Positions 43,977 through 53,638 of a stretch of 64,000 nt of DNA are shown in pieces; position 1 is the first letter of the stretch; every line of letters begins with the position of its first letter. Position numbers and translations under genes: made by a program. The stretch lies in assembly GCF_000013385.1 (NCBI RefSeq), contig NC_007760.1, forward strand, positions 3,880,001-3,944,000, read 5' to 3'. The notes beneath the pieces were generated by a model. It searched no databases, was not told where the DNA came from, and saw only the letters and a program-made list of their open reading frames with translations. Source of the stretch: Anaeromyxobacter dehalogenans 2CP-C (GTDB taxonomy: Bacteria > Myxococcota > Myxococcia > Myxococcales > Anaeromyxobacteraceae).

Positions 43977-45186
43977 AGCGGATCACCACCGCCGGATCGA
44001 GCTTCGCCGCGCGTCGCGCGGGGTAGGCCGCGGCCACCAGGCCGGTGCCGACCGCCACCGCCGAGGCCAGCAGGAACAGCCCCGGGGTCAGCTCCACCGG
44101 GAAGAGCGCCTCGCCGTACGGGTTGCGGACCAGCGTCGCGAACGCGACCGACATGGCCGTGCCGAGCAGGGCGCCGAGGACCGAGCCGGCCCCGCCGACC
44201 AGCGCGCCCTCGATGAGGAAGATGCGGAGCACGGTGCCGGTGGTGGTCCCGGTGGCCTTCAGGATCCCGATCTCGCGCGACCGCTGGATCACCGAGATGC
44301 CGAGGACGCTCGCGATCCCGAGCGCCACCGCCAGCACCACGAACGACTGGATCAGCAGCGAGGAGGCGCTCTGCGAGCGCAGCGCGGTGAGGAGCTGCTG
44401 GTTGAGCTGCATCCAGCTCTCCGCCAGCAGGCCGGTCCGCGCGGCCAGCGACCGCGCCACGCGCTCGGCGGCGAACGGGTCCCGCACCTTCAGCTCGATC
44501 CCGGTGATCCCGCCCTGCAGGTCGAGCAGCGTCTGCGCCGCCCGCAGCGAGACCAGCACCCAGCGCTGGTTCACGTCGCGGCTGCCCAGGTCGAAGACGC
44601 CGGCCACCGTGAACAGGTCGGAGCGCGACTCGGCGCTGGTGATCCGGAGCTTGTCGCCCACCGCGAGCCCCAGCTCGTCCGCGAGCACCGCCCCGATCAC
44701 CACCTCCTCGCCGCCGGCCCGGAACGCGCCCGCCTTCATGCGCCGCGACATCGGGATCACCCGGTCGAAGCTCTCGGGCTCGACCCCGCGCAGCGCCACC
44801 GCGCGCGACACCCCTGCCCGGCTCGCGAAGGCCGAGCCCGCCGCGGTGGGCGTGGCCGAGACCACGCCCGGGGCGCCGCGGACCAGCGCGAGCACCTCCG
44901 GCCACTGCTCCACCGATCGATCGCGCTCCGGGATCTTCTCCACCACCGCGGCCAGCGCCTCGCCCGGCCCGGGCGGCAGGACCCGCGGGACGCGCTCGGG
45001 CCGGCGCAGCACCACGTGCGCCTGCGACCCGAGCGTCTGCTCGACCAGCGTCGCCTGGAGCCCGCCGATGAGCGCGGTGAGGAAGACGATCACCCCCACG
45101 CCGACGGTGGCGCCGCCCAGCACCAGCGCGGTCTGCGCGCGGCCCTCGCGCAGGAACCGCAGCGCGACGAACAGCTCAAAGGGCAC
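43969..45186 (-). CDS. FtsX/LolCE-type ABC permease
   Basis: 405 residues: an N-terminal membrane helix (~18-42), a large periplasmic MacB-PCD-like domain (~45-275), then three helices around [18 protein letters not shown] and [29 protein letters not shown], with the cytoplasmic coupling sequence [11 protein letters not shown]. This topology belongs to LolC/E and MacB permeases. The GTG at 45186 overlaps the adaptor stop by 11 nt. With the ATPase and the membrane-fusion protein it forms an efflux or lipoprotein-transport complex; which one cannot be decided here. Confidence 0.87.
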
Positions 45187-46438
45187 GGCCCAGCTCCGGC
45201 CCCGGCAGGCGGCGCACCCGCACCCGGCCCCCCTCCACCACCGCGGCGGACGGCGCCAGCACCTCGTCGCCCGCGGCGAGCCCGCCGGCGATCTCCACCA
45301 GCCCGTCGCCGCGGAGCCCGAGGCGCACCGCGCGCCGCTCCGCCCGGCCGCCGCGGACCGCCAGCACCCAGGGCGAGCCGCCGGCGTCGCGGACGGCGTC
45401 CGCCGGGACGACGAGCGCGTCGGCCTTGCGGCCCACCTCAACGTTCACCGAGACGGTCATGTCGGGGCGCAGGAACGGCGGCGGCGCGGGGACGGCGAGG
45501 CGCACCTCGACCGTGCCGCGGGCGGGATCCACCGAGGGCGCGAGGAAGGACACCGTCGCCTCGAAGGGCGCGTCCGGGAACGCGTCCGCCACCGCGCGGG
45601 CCGGCTGGCCGACGCGCAGCAGCGCCAGGTTCTTCTCGTCCGGCTCGACCGAGAGCCGCGTCTCGCCGGCGCGCGCCAGGACGAGCAGCCGCGCGCCCGC
45701 GGTGACGGTGTCGCCGGGCTCGACCTCGCGCAGGATCACCGTCGCCGCGGCCGGCGCGCGGAGCTGCCGGTCCTCCAGCCGCGCGCGGGCCACCTCCTCG
45801 GCGCCGCGGGCCGCCGCGAGCGCGGCCTCCGCCAGGCGCTGGTCCGGGCCGGCGCCGGCGGCCGCGGCCGCCTGCGCGAGCGCGCTCTCCCGCGCGCTCC
45901 GGGCCAGCGCGAGCGCCTGCTCCGCGTCGTCCAGCTGCGCGACGCTGGCGCTCCCCGCGTCGGCCAGGCTCCGCGCCCGCTCCCGCGCGCGCTCCGCCAG
46001 CTCCACCCGCAGCTCGGCCTGGCGCAGCGCCTCGGTCGCGCCGCGCGCCGCCGGGCCCCGCGACTGCTCGAGCCGCGCCGCCGCCTGGAGCACCTGTGCG
46101 CGCGCCTGCGAGAGCGCGGCGCGGGCCTCGGCGTCGTCGAGCCGGACCAGCAGGTCGCCGGCGCGGACCGCGTCACCCTCGTCCACCCGGACCGCGGCCA
46201 CCTTGCCGGTCGCGACCGCGCCCACCTGGATGCGCGCCGGCGCCATCACCCGACCGCTCGCCACCACCCGCTGCACCAGCGGCCGCCGCTCCACCGCGTA
46301 GCCGGGCGCGGCCGTCCCGCGCGCCGCGCGCACCGCGGCCACCGCCGCGAGCACCAGCACGATCCCGACCGCGGCGCGGCCGGCGCGAGACCGGAGCAGG
46401 GTCGCGACGGCGCGGCGCGGGCTCGCGGGGGCGTCCAT
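45176..46438 (-). CDS. Periplasmic adaptor (HlyD/MacA-type membrane fusion protein)
   Basis: 420 residues with an N-terminal membrane anchor (~18-38), a lipoyl half RVVASGRVMAPARIQVGAVATGKV, a long alpha-hairpin of Ala/Glu/Arg-rich coiled coil (~105-200), the second lipoyl half and beta-barrel domains. The hairpin would meet a TolC-like channel, but no such gene is seen nearby. It is first in the operon with permease, ATPase and ArfB-like gene. GGGG precedes the ATG at 46438 closely, so the initiation signal is weak. Confidence 0.86.
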   Translation of the reverse strand: MDAPASPRRAVATLLRSRAGRAAVGIVLVLAAVAAVRAARGTAAPGYAVERRPLVQRVVASGRVMAPARIQVGAVATGKVAAVRVDEGDAVRAGDLLVRLDDAEARAALSQARAQVLQAAARLEQSRGPAARGATEALRQAELRVELAERARERARSLADAGSASVAQLDDAEQALALARSARESALAQAAAAAGAGPDQRLAEAALAAARGAEEVARARLEDRQLRAPAAATVILREVEPGDTVTAGARLLVLARAGETRLSVEPDEKNLALLRVGQPARAVADAFPDAPFEATVSFLAPSVDPARGTVEVRLAVPAPPPFLRPDMTVSVNVEVGRKADALVVPADAVRDAGGSPWVLAVRGGRAERRAVRLGLRGDGLVEIAGGLAAGDEVLAPSAAVVEGGRVRVRRLPGPELGRAL

Positions 46439-46599
46439 GTCCCCATTGGTACACCGGCGTCGGGCGCGCGCCCAGCGCCGCGGTGCCGCTGCCACCCGCC
46501 GCGACATGGCCGCGCGGCTCCGCGGGGCGACGCCCCGAGACGGGCGACCTCCGCGAGTGGCCGGCCGGCCGGTCGGCGGGTCGAACCGCCACACCGACC

Positions 46600-48171
46600 A
46601 TGGCGCTCACCCACCCGCACAAGCTCGGCCTCACCGTCCTCGCGCTCGTCCTCGGCGCCGCCGGCCTCATGGCGTACAAGGTCCGCGCGCTCGGCTACCG
46701 GCTCGCGGACATCCTGCCGGTGCGCCAGTACGAGGTCACCTACGCGCTCGACCTCGACGGCCACGGCGGCGACGTCCGCGTCCGCAGCTTCCTGCCCTCG
46801 AGCGACGCGCACCAGACGATCTCCGAGGAGCGCGACCAGACCTCCGGCCTGCACCTCTCGCAGGCGATGGAGGGGCCGAACCGGGTGGCCACCTGGAGCG
46901 GCGCCGACGTGCCCAACGGCGCGCGCATCCGGCACGCGTTCAAGGTGCTCCCCCGGCGCGTGTCGTACGAGCTCCCCGCCGGCCTGGAGGTGCCCGCCGC
47001 CTACCCGCCCTCGGCGGCCGCCTGGCTCCGGCCGGAGAAGGAGATCCAGGTGGACGCGCCGGAGATCCGCGCCACCCTGCAGCGCATCGGCGCCGACCAG
47101 GGCAGCGTGGTGGAGCGGCTCCGGCGCATCCACGCGCTGGCCGCGTCGCTGCAGCCGCGGCCGTTCAAGGGGACCACCGACGCGCTCACCGCGCTGCGCC
47201 TGGGCGAGTCGAGCTGCAACGGCAAGAGCCGGCTGTTCGTGGCGCTGGCCCGGGCGGCGGGCATCCCGGCGCGGCTGGTGGGCGGCCTCATCCTCGAGCC
47301 CGGCGCGAAGCGGACCTCGCACCAGTGGGTGGAGGCCTGGGTGGCCGGGCACTGGGTGCCGTTCTGCCCGACGAACGGCCACTTCGCCGAGCTGCCCGAG
47401 CGCTACCTCACGCTCTACGTCGGCGACGAGGCGCTGTTCCGCCACACCGCCGACGTGAACTTCGACTACCGCTTCGAGACGCACGCCGCGCTGGTGCCGT
47501 CCCCGCAGGCGAAGGCGACGTTCACGCTGTTCGACGTGTGGGGGCTGTTCGACCGTCTGCGGCTGCCGTTCGCGCTGCTCCGCACCGTGCTGATGCTGCC
47601 GGTGGGCGCGCTCCTGGTGGTGCTGTTCCGGAACGTGGTGGGCATGCCGACGTTCGGCACCTTCCTGCCCGCGCTGCTCGCCGCCTCGGCGGGCGAGACC
47701 GGCGCCGGGTACGGCGTGCTGGCGGTGCTGCTGGTGGTGGCGGCGGTCGCGGCGGTGCGCTGGGGGCTCACCCGGCTCGAGCTGCTCCACTCCCCCACGC
47801 TCGCGATCCTGCTCGCCGCGGTGGTGCTGGCGCTGCTCACCACCTCGATGGTCGCCGAGCGCGCCGGGATCGCGGCGCTCACCCGCGTCACCATGTTCCC
47901 GATCGCGGTGCTCGCCATCTGCGCCGAGCGCTTCTACCTGTCGCTCACCGAGCACGGCGCGCGCGCGGCCGGGAAGGAGCTGGCCGGGACGCTGGCGGTG
48001 ATGCTGGCGTGCCACGCGGTGATGAGCTCGCTGGCGCTGCAGGTGCTGGTGATCGGCTTCCCCGAGGTGCTGCTGCTGGTGGTGGCGGCGAACGTGTACC
48101 TGGGGCGCTGGGTCGGCATGCGGCTCAGCGAGTACCGCCGCTTCCGCGGGCTGCTCGGGGGCGCGGCGTGA
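46600..48171 (+). CDS. Transglutaminase-like domain fused to seven membrane helices
   Basis: 523 residues: a membrane anchor (~8-28), a beta-rich region (~45-180), a transglutaminase-like core with C206 (GESSCNGKSR) and H241 (TSHQWVEAW), and about seven membrane helices (~315-510). The usual third-position Asp of a DP motif reads C256-P257, so protease or transferase activity is doubtful. This arrangement matches the Pfam families 'inactive transglutaminase fused to 7 TM helices' and '7TM_transglut', usually paired with an ATP-grasp ligase, as here. The stop overlaps the ligase start (GTGA). It opens the five-gene operon. Confidence 0.87.
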   Translation: MALTHPHKLGLTVLALVLGAAGLMAYKVRALGYRLADILPVRQYEVTYALDLDGHGGDVRVRSFLPSSDAHQTISEERDQTSGLHLSQAMEGPNRVATWSGADVPNGARIRHAFKVLPRRVSYELPAGLEVPAAYPPSAAAWLRPEKEIQVDAPEIRATLQRIGADQGSVVERLRRIHALAASLQPRPFKGTTDALTALRLGESSCNGKSRLFVALARAAGIPARLVGGLILEPGAKRTSHQWVEAWVAGHWVPFCPTNGHFAELPERYLTLYVGDEALFRHTADVNFDYRFETHAALVPSPQAKATFTLFDVWGLFDRLRLPFALLRTVLMLPVGALLVVLFRNVVGMPTFGTFLPALLAASAGETGAGYGVLAVLLVVAAVAAVRWGLTRLELLHSPTLAILLAAVVLALLTTSMVAERAGIAALTRVTMFPIAVLAICAERFYLSLTEHGARAAGKELAGTLAVMLACHAVMSSLALQVLVIGFPEVLLLVVAANVYLGRWVGMRLSEYRRFRGLLGGAA

Positions 48172-49085
48172 GCGCGCTCTCGCGGGCGGTCGCGCGGGTG
48201 CGGGGCGTGCTGGCCCGGCGCGCCGCGGTGTACGGGATCAACCGGCGCAACCTGGCGCTGGTCTACCCGAACAACGACCGGCGCCACTACCCGCTCGCCG
48301 ACGACAAGCTGCTCGCGAAGGAGCGGTTCCAGGCCGCCGGCGTGCCGGCGCCGGAGACGCTGGCGGTGTGCGAGGGCCTGTACGCCGTGCCCGGCGTGGT
48401 GGAGGCGCTGCGCGGGCGCTCGCAGTTCGTGGTGAAGCCCGCGAACGGCGCGGGCGGCGGCGGCATCCTGGTGGTGGGCGCGTGGGACGCGGAGGCCGGC
48501 TGCTGGCGGAAGGCCGGCGGCGAGCCGCTCTCGCCGCGCACGCTCGGGCGCCACCTCGCCGACGTCGTGTTCGGGGTCCACTCCAACCAGCTGGAGGACC
48601 GCGCGTTCGTGGAGCGGCGCGTGGAGCCGCACCCGCTGTTCGCCGGGCTGTGGGGCGACGGCCTGTGCGACCTGCGCGTCGTCACGCTCCGGACGTCGCC
48701 GGTCATGGCGATGATCCGCGTCCCCACCGCCGAGTCCGGCGGGCGCGCCAACCTGCACCAGGGCGGCCTCGGCATCGCGGTGGACCTCGCCACCGGCCGG
48801 ACCTTCCGCGCGCTGCACCGCGGCCGCGCGGTGGAGCGCCACCCCGAGTCCGGCGCGCCGCTGCTCGGGCTCGAGCTCCCCGCCTGGCCGGCGGTGCTGG
48901 ACGTCGCGCGCCGCGCCGCCGCGGCGGTGCCGCTCGGCTACCTGGGGGTGGACGTGGTGGTGGACCGCGAGGCGCGCCCGCTGGTGCTGGAGATCAACGC
49001 CCGGCCCGGGCTCGAGATCCAGAACGTGAACGGCCGGGGCCTCGGGCCCGCGCTGGCGGCCGCGACGGACGGGAGGGCCGCGTGA
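48168..49085 (+). CDS. ATP-grasp ligase, alpha-L-glutamate-ligase-like
   Basis: 305 residues of the ATP-grasp fold. GINRRNLALVYPNNDRRHYP opens the family; the ATP-binding Lys and Gly-rich loop follow in FVVKPANGAGGGGILVV, and the metal site in LVLEINARPGLEIQNVNGRG. RimK-related members join amino acids to a carboxylate through an acyl-phosphate. Conserved linkage to the transglutaminase-7TM protein suggests the two build or tailor a peptide or modified lipid at the membrane. It starts at a GTG overlapping the previous stop and ends in the same GTGA style with the TPR gene. Confidence 0.87.
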   Translation: MSALSRAVARVRGVLARRAAVYGINRRNLALVYPNNDRRHYPLADDKLLAKERFQAAGVPAPETLAVCEGLYAVPGVVEALRGRSQFVVKPANGAGGGGILVVGAWDAEAGCWRKAGGEPLSPRTLGRHLADVVFGVHSNQLEDRAFVERRVEPHPLFAGLWGDGLCDLRVVTLRTSPVMAMIRVPTAESGGRANLHQGGLGIAVDLATGRTFRALHRGRAVERHPESGAPLLGLELPAWPAVLDVARRAAAAVPLGYLGVDVVVDREARPLVLEINARPGLEIQNVNGRGLGPALAAATDGRAA

Positions 49086-50998
49086 GCGCCGGCGAACGCG
49101 TCGCGCTGGACCGGCTCTGGCCGATGCTGCTCGGGCTCGCGGCCCTGGTGGCGGGCGCGCTCGTGCTGGAGGCCTGGGCCGGCCGGCGCGGGAACGAGCC
49201 GCTCCGCATCGCGGTGACCGACGAGGCGCTGCCCGCGGGCGAGGAGGACGAGCCGTCCGGCGACGCGCCCGAGGGCCCCGAGGCGCCGCCCGTCTCCGAC
49301 GCCCACGCCCGCGCCCGCACCGCCGCGCGCCGGGCGCTCTACGCCGACGCGATCCCGCTCTACGAGCAGGCGCTGCGCGACCGCCCCGACGCCCCCGCGC
49401 TCGAGGCGGAGCTGGGCGCGTGGCTCCTCGCCGCCGGCCAGCCCGAGCGCGCGCTGCCGCACCTCGCCCGCGCCGACCAGCTCCGCCCGGACCCGGGTAC
49501 TGCGCTCCGCCTCGGCCTGGCCCGGGCCCGCCTCGGGGACCGCGAGGGCGCCGAGCGGGATCTCCGCCGCGCGCTGGCCCAGCGGCCCTCGTCGGGCGCG
49601 GTCCGGATCGCGCTCGGGACGCTGCTGCGCCGGCGCGGCGCGGTGGCCGAGGCGGTGGCGCTGCTCGAGCCCGCCGCGGCGGCGGGCTCGAACGAGGAAC
49701 GCGCGCGGGCGCTCGTGGCGCTCGGCGCGGCGCACCTCGCCGCCGGGCGACGCGCCGAGGCGACGCGCGCCTTCGACCAGGCGGTGCTCTACGCGCCTGC
49801 CCGCGTCGAGATCCGCCTGGGCGTGGCCCGCGCCTGGCTGGGCGGCGACGCCGGCGACGCGGATCGGGCGCTCGCGGTGCTGGCCCGCGCCGCCGACCTC
49901 GCGCCCGACGTGCCGGCCGTGCACGCGGCGCTGGGGCGCGCCCGCGAGCGGACCGGGGACGGCGCCGGCGCGGCCGAGGCCTACGAGCGCGCGCTCCGGC
50001 TCGACCCCTCGAACCGGTACTCCCGCCGCCGCGTGCTGCGCCTCGCGCTCGCGGCCCGCGACTTCGCGCGGGCCCGGCACGAGGCCGACCGGCTGGTGAC
50101 CGACGGGCCGGAGGTGGCCGAGCACCACTTCCTCGCCGCGCTGGTGGCGGACCGCGACGGCCGCCCGGCGGACGCGCGCCGCGCCTACCGGCGCGCCATC
50201 GAGGTCGCGAAGGGCGACTACCCCGAGGCCTGGCTCAACCTGGGCGTGCTGGAGAAGGGCGAGGGCGACCTCGCCGCGGCCCGCGCCGCCTACCGGCGCG
50301 CGCTGGAGCTGCGGCCCGGCTACGGTGCGGCGCTCGTGAACCTCGGCAAGCTGGAGGAGGCGGCCGGCGACGCCGCGGCGGCGGAGGCCGCCTACCGGCG
50401 CGCGGTGGAGCTCGACCCGCGCCACGCGCCGGGCTGGCTCGCGCTCGGCCAGCTCCAGTCCGACGCCCGCCGCTTCGACGAGGCGGTCGCGTCGCTCCGC
50501 CGCGCGCTCGAGGCGCGCCCCGGCTACGACGCCGCCGAGCTGTCGCTGGGCGTCACCGCCGCGCGCGCGGGGCGCACCGCCGAGGCCATCGCCGCCTACC
50601 GCCGCGTGCTGGCCCGCTCGCCGCGCTCCGCCACCGCCTGGTACGACCTCGGCCTGGCGCTGCTCGACGCGGGCGACCCGCGCCAGGCGGGCGACGCGTT
50701 CCGCCAGGCCGCCGCGATCGACCCGGACCACGTGCCGTCGCGGCGCAAGACGGCCGAGCTGGAGCTCGGCTCCGGCCGCGTGGCCGAGGCCCGGGCACGC
50801 TTCGAGGAGCTGCTCGACCTCGTCCCCGGCGACCGCGCGGCCCGCGCCGCGCTCGCCGAGGTCGCCGCCCGCCAGGGCGACCGCGCCGGCTGCGAGGCCC
50901 GGGCGCGGGCGCTGCTCGCCGAGGCGCCCGGCGATCCCGCCGTGCAGCCGCTGCTCGCGCGCTGCGCCACCCTCGCCCCGCGCGCCGCGGCCCGCTGA
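49082..50998 (+). CDS. Membrane-anchored TPR protein
   Basis: 638 residues with one N-terminal membrane helix (~14-33), an acidic Pro/Glu linker and about fourteen tetratricopeptide repeats from ~80 to the end, recognisable by repeated A-x-x-Y-x-x-A-L-x-L-x-P patterns such as AAEAYERALRLDPSN and ARAAYRRALELRPGY. It likely scaffolds the envelope complex in the periplasm. It is translationally coupled to the ATP-grasp gene (GTGA overlap). Confidence 0.88.
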   Translation: MSAGERVALDRLWPMLLGLAALVAGALVLEAWAGRRGNEPLRIAVTDEALPAGEEDEPSGDAPEGPEAPPVSDAHARARTAARRALYADAIPLYEQALRDRPDAPALEAELGAWLLAAGQPERALPHLARADQLRPDPGTALRLGLARARLGDREGAERDLRRALAQRPSSGAVRIALGTLLRRRGAVAEAVALLEPAAAAGSNEERARALVALGAAHLAAGRRAEATRAFDQAVLYAPARVEIRLGVARAWLGGDAGDADRALAVLARAADLAPDVPAVHAALGRARERTGDGAGAAEAYERALRLDPSNRYSRRRVLRLALAARDFARARHEADRLVTDGPEVAEHHFLAALVADRDGRPADARRAYRRAIEVAKGDYPEAWLNLGVLEKGEGDLAAARAAYRRALELRPGYGAALVNLGKLEEAAGDAAAAEAAYRRAVELDPRHAPGWLALGQLQSDARRFDEAVASLRRALEARPGYDAAELSLGVTAARAGRTAEAIAAYRRVLARSPRSATAWYDLGLALLDAGDPRQAGDAFRQAAAIDPDHVPSRRKTAELELGSGRVAEARARFEELLDLVPGDRAARAALAEVAARQGDRAGCEARARALLAEAPGDPAVQPLLARCATLAPRAAAR

Positions 50999-51027
50999 GC
51001 CTCCCCTCCCGCCCCCCCGGAGCCCGC

Positions 51028-52311
51028 ATGCCACACCCCGCCGCCCTCACCGCCCGCCTCGCCGTCGCCGCCCTGCTCGCCACCGCCGCCTGCGGCGGAG
51101 GTGGAGGAGGTGGCGCGAGCGGCCCCGGCGGCGTGCCGCTCGACCCGGCCCGCCCTGGCGACGCGCTGCTCATCTCCGCGCTCGGCCACTACGACGCCGC
51201 CAACGCGCTCGCGGCCGCCTCCCGGGCGGCCACCGACCCGGCGGTCGCCGCCGCGAAGGCCTCGGACGCCGTCGCCGAGTACCGCCTGGCGCAGGCCGAC
51301 CTGCGCCGCCTGCCGGTGGCGTTTCCGCAGTCCATCCGCCTCGACAACGCGGCCTACCTCGACGGCCGCTGCAGCTACGAGGTCGGCACGCTCTCCGCGG
51401 ACCCCGCCGACTTCGCCGACGCGCGCGACCGGCTCGACGCCGCGGAGGCGGCGTTCCCCGGCTCGCCGCTGCTCGACGCCGTCGCCTACTTCGAGGGGCG
51501 CGCCCGGTTCCAGCTGGCGGCCCTCGCGCAGGCGGCGGCCGGCGCCTCCACCGCCGCGGTCCAGGCCGGCTACGCGGCCGCGTGGGACGAGTTCCGGCGC
51601 TCGAGGCAGGCCAGCGGCGGCGGCACCTGGTCGGACAACGCGCTCTACTACCTGGGCCGCGCCGACTACGAGATCGGCTACCTCGCCGTCCACCCGCTCG
51701 AGACCGGCGCGGTCGCGCCCGCCGACGGCACGCCGGCGCAGGCCGCGGCGGTGGCGAGCTTCGACCGGGCCGAGGCGGAGCTCGCCGCCGTCGCCGCCGC
51801 GTCGAGCTACTTCGACAACGCCCGCTACTACCTGGGCCGCAGCCACTTCGAGGAGCCGTCCGACTCGACCGTCACCGGCTGGCAGGCGCTCCGGACCGCC
51901 TCGCTCGGCGCCGCCGCCGCGGCGTTCGGCCAGGTCCTCGGCGTCCAGGGCAGCATCTACCGCGACGGCGCGCAGTACTGGCGCGGGCGCGCGCACCAGT
52001 CGCTCGCGGTCTACGCCGCCGACCCGGCGCCCGAGCTCGCCGCCGCGTCGGCGGACTTCCACGCGGTGATCGCGGGCGCGAGCAGCTGGCGCGACAACGC
52101 GCTCTACCACGCGCTGAAGGCGTACCTGGCCTGGCCCGCGCCGGGCCCCTACTGCTCCGCCGCGCGGCCGGGCGACGCGTCGCCGGCGAGCGCCTGCGCC
52201 GCGTCCGGCGCGCTCTCCACGCTGGTCGCGAGCGACCCGGCCTTCGCCGCCAGCACCTACCCCGCGCTCGCCGCGACGGCGCTGTCCGCCGCCGGCTGCG
52301 CCTGCCCCTGA
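51028..52311 (+). CDS. Lipoprotein with six degenerate TPR-like repeats
   Basis: 427 residues. The lipobox ends TAAC (Cys22) and a Gly-rich run follows. Six helical repeats share D-N-A-x-Y-Y-L-G-R-x-x-Y/F (examples LDNAAYLDGRCSYE, SDNALYYLGRADYE, FDNARYYLGRSHFE, WRDNALYHALKAYL), resembling TPR-like outer-membrane assembly factors. SD GGAG (51019-51022) precedes the ATG. It lies between the TPR and barrel genes and may link them. The specific role is unknown. Confidence 0.85.
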   Translation: MPHPAALTARLAVAALLATAACGGGGGGGASGPGGVPLDPARPGDALLISALGHYDAANALAAASRAATDPAVAAAKASDAVAEYRLAQADLRRLPVAFPQSIRLDNAAYLDGRCSYEVGTLSADPADFADARDRLDAAEAAFPGSPLLDAVAYFEGRARFQLAALAQAAAGASTAAVQAGYAAAWDEFRRSRQASGGGTWSDNALYYLGRADYEIGYLAVHPLETGAVAPADGTPAQAAAVASFDRAEAELAAVAAASSYFDNARYYLGRSHFEEPSDSTVTGWQALRTASLGAAAAAFGQVLGVQGSIYRDGAQYWRGRAHQSLAVYAADPAPELAAASADFHAVIAGASSWRDNALYHALKAYLAWPAPGPYCSAARPGDASPASACAASGALSTLVASDPAFAASTYPALAATALSAAGCACP

Positions 52312-52320
52312 GGTGAACCC

Positions 52321-53547
52321 ATGAACCTGCTCCTCTCCCTCGCCGCCGGCCTCGCCCTCGCCGCCCAGGCGCCCGACGCCCCGGACGCGGCCGACGCCGC
52401 CCGCCCGCGGCACGCCGCCCGCCGCGACGCGTCCGGCTGGACCCTCGACGCCCGCCTCGGCGCCTACGCCGGCGCGTTCGACGGCATGGGCGTGCGCCGC
52501 GACTCCGGCGGGCTCGGCATCGTGGAGGGCGCGCTCGCGCCCGAGTGGCGCGGCGGCGACTGGACCGTCGGCGTCCCGCTCCGGCTCGCGCACCGCCAGA
52601 CGTTCGGCGCGGACCTCTCCGAGACCACCGGCGCGCTGGACCTGACCGCGGACCGCCGCTTCACCCGCAGCTTCCGGGCCGGGCCCGAGCTCGGCGTGTC
52701 CGGGGCGTACCGGCCCGGCTGGCCCGACCTGTACCAGCGCGCGCCCGGCGGCGCGCTCGCCTCCACCGACCGCTTCGGCTACCTGGCCTGGCACGTCGGC
52801 GGCCAGCTCTGGGCCCGGCCGCTGCCGCGCAGCCACCTGCGCCTCCACTACCGCTACGTGTCGTACGCGTACCGGGGCGAGGCGGCGTTCCAGCCGGACG
52901 TGAACCCGATGCACCTCACGCCGCGCGACAACGTCCAGCACCAGGTGGATCTCTCCTGGCGCTACCTGGGCGGCGAGTCCTGGGCGGCCGCGTTCCGCCT
53001 CGACTACACCCACCGTCACGACCTCGACCTGCTCGCCCGGAACGCCGGCACCGGCGGCACGAGCGGCTACACCAACCCCGACCAGAAGCTGAGCAGGCTG
53101 GAGCCGTCGGTGGAGGTGGAGCTGAAGCGTCTCGGCGGCCAGCTCGACGCCTCGCTGCGCTACGGCTACGTGGTCCAGGACGATCCGTTCCAGGGCTACT
53201 ACTCGTACTCGGGCCAGCACCCCCGCCTCGACGTGGACTGGGCGGCGACCGGCCGGCTCACGCTGGAGGGCCGGGTGGAGGCGTGGCTGCTCGAGTACGG
53301 CGCGAACGGCACCAGCCCCGCACGCCTCGAGTCGGGCACCCGCCGGTACGACCGCCGGGTGGCGCTCCGCGCCGGCGCCCGGTACGCGCTCACGCCGGCC
53401 GTGTCGGCGGTGGCCGAGGCGGAGTGGGTGAAGCGCGACACGAACTACCCTGACTACGCGCCCGACCCGGTCACCGACGCCGGCTACGACATCCGCTTCG
53501 ACTACGAGAACGTCCGCGCCATCGCGGGCGTGGAGTGGCGCCTCTGA
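52321..53547 (+). CDS. Outer-membrane beta-barrel protein, last gene of the operon
   Basis: 408 residues with a short signal peptide (to residue ~16), a basic Ala/Asp/Arg spacer and then regularly alternating strands with aromatic girdles, ending VEWRL rather than a terminal Phe. Strands such as HLRLHYRYVSYAYRG and LDASLRYGYVVQDD are typical of porin-like barrels. No substrate is indicated. SD GAGGTG lies just upstream, 9 nt after the lipoprotein stop. It completes a chain from cytoplasmic ligase to outer membrane. Confidence 0.82.
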   Translation: MNLLLSLAAGLALAAQAPDAPDAADAARPRHAARRDASGWTLDARLGAYAGAFDGMGVRRDSGGLGIVEGALAPEWRGGDWTVGVPLRLAHRQTFGADLSETTGALDLTADRRFTRSFRAGPELGVSGAYRPGWPDLYQRAPGGALASTDRFGYLAWHVGGQLWARPLPRSHLRLHYRYVSYAYRGEAAFQPDVNPMHLTPRDNVQHQVDLSWRYLGGESWAAAFRLDYTHRHDLDLLARNAGTGGTSGYTNPDQKLSRLEPSVEVELKRLGGQLDASLRYGYVVQDDPFQGYYSYSGQHPRLDVDWAATGRLTLEGRVEAWLLEYGANGTSPARLESGTRRYDRRVALRAGARYALTPAVSAVAEAEWVKRDTNYPDYAPDPVTDAGYDIRFDYENVRAIAGVEWRL

Positions 53548-53553
53548 CGGCGC

Positions 53554-53619
53554 GGCGGCGGGCCGCGCGGTCCGGGCCTCCCCCCCCCCGGTCCGGCCGC
53601 GCGGCCCCGCCGCCTTTCC
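53554..53619 (+). terminator. Large terminator hairpin of the five-gene operon
   Basis: GGCGGCGGGCCGCGCGG (53554-53570) pairs with CCGCGCGGCCCCGCCGCC (53597-53614) with one bulged base; an inner CCGGG/CCCGG stem and ten Cs form the head, and TTTCC follows. Confidence 0.75.
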
Positions 53620-53638
53620 ACGTGGTACCGTCGCCGGC

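Noticed and set aside
53580-53589. Ten-C run as a phase-variable tract.
   Set aside because: It lies in the loop of a terminator outside any coding region, so slippage would not switch a gene.
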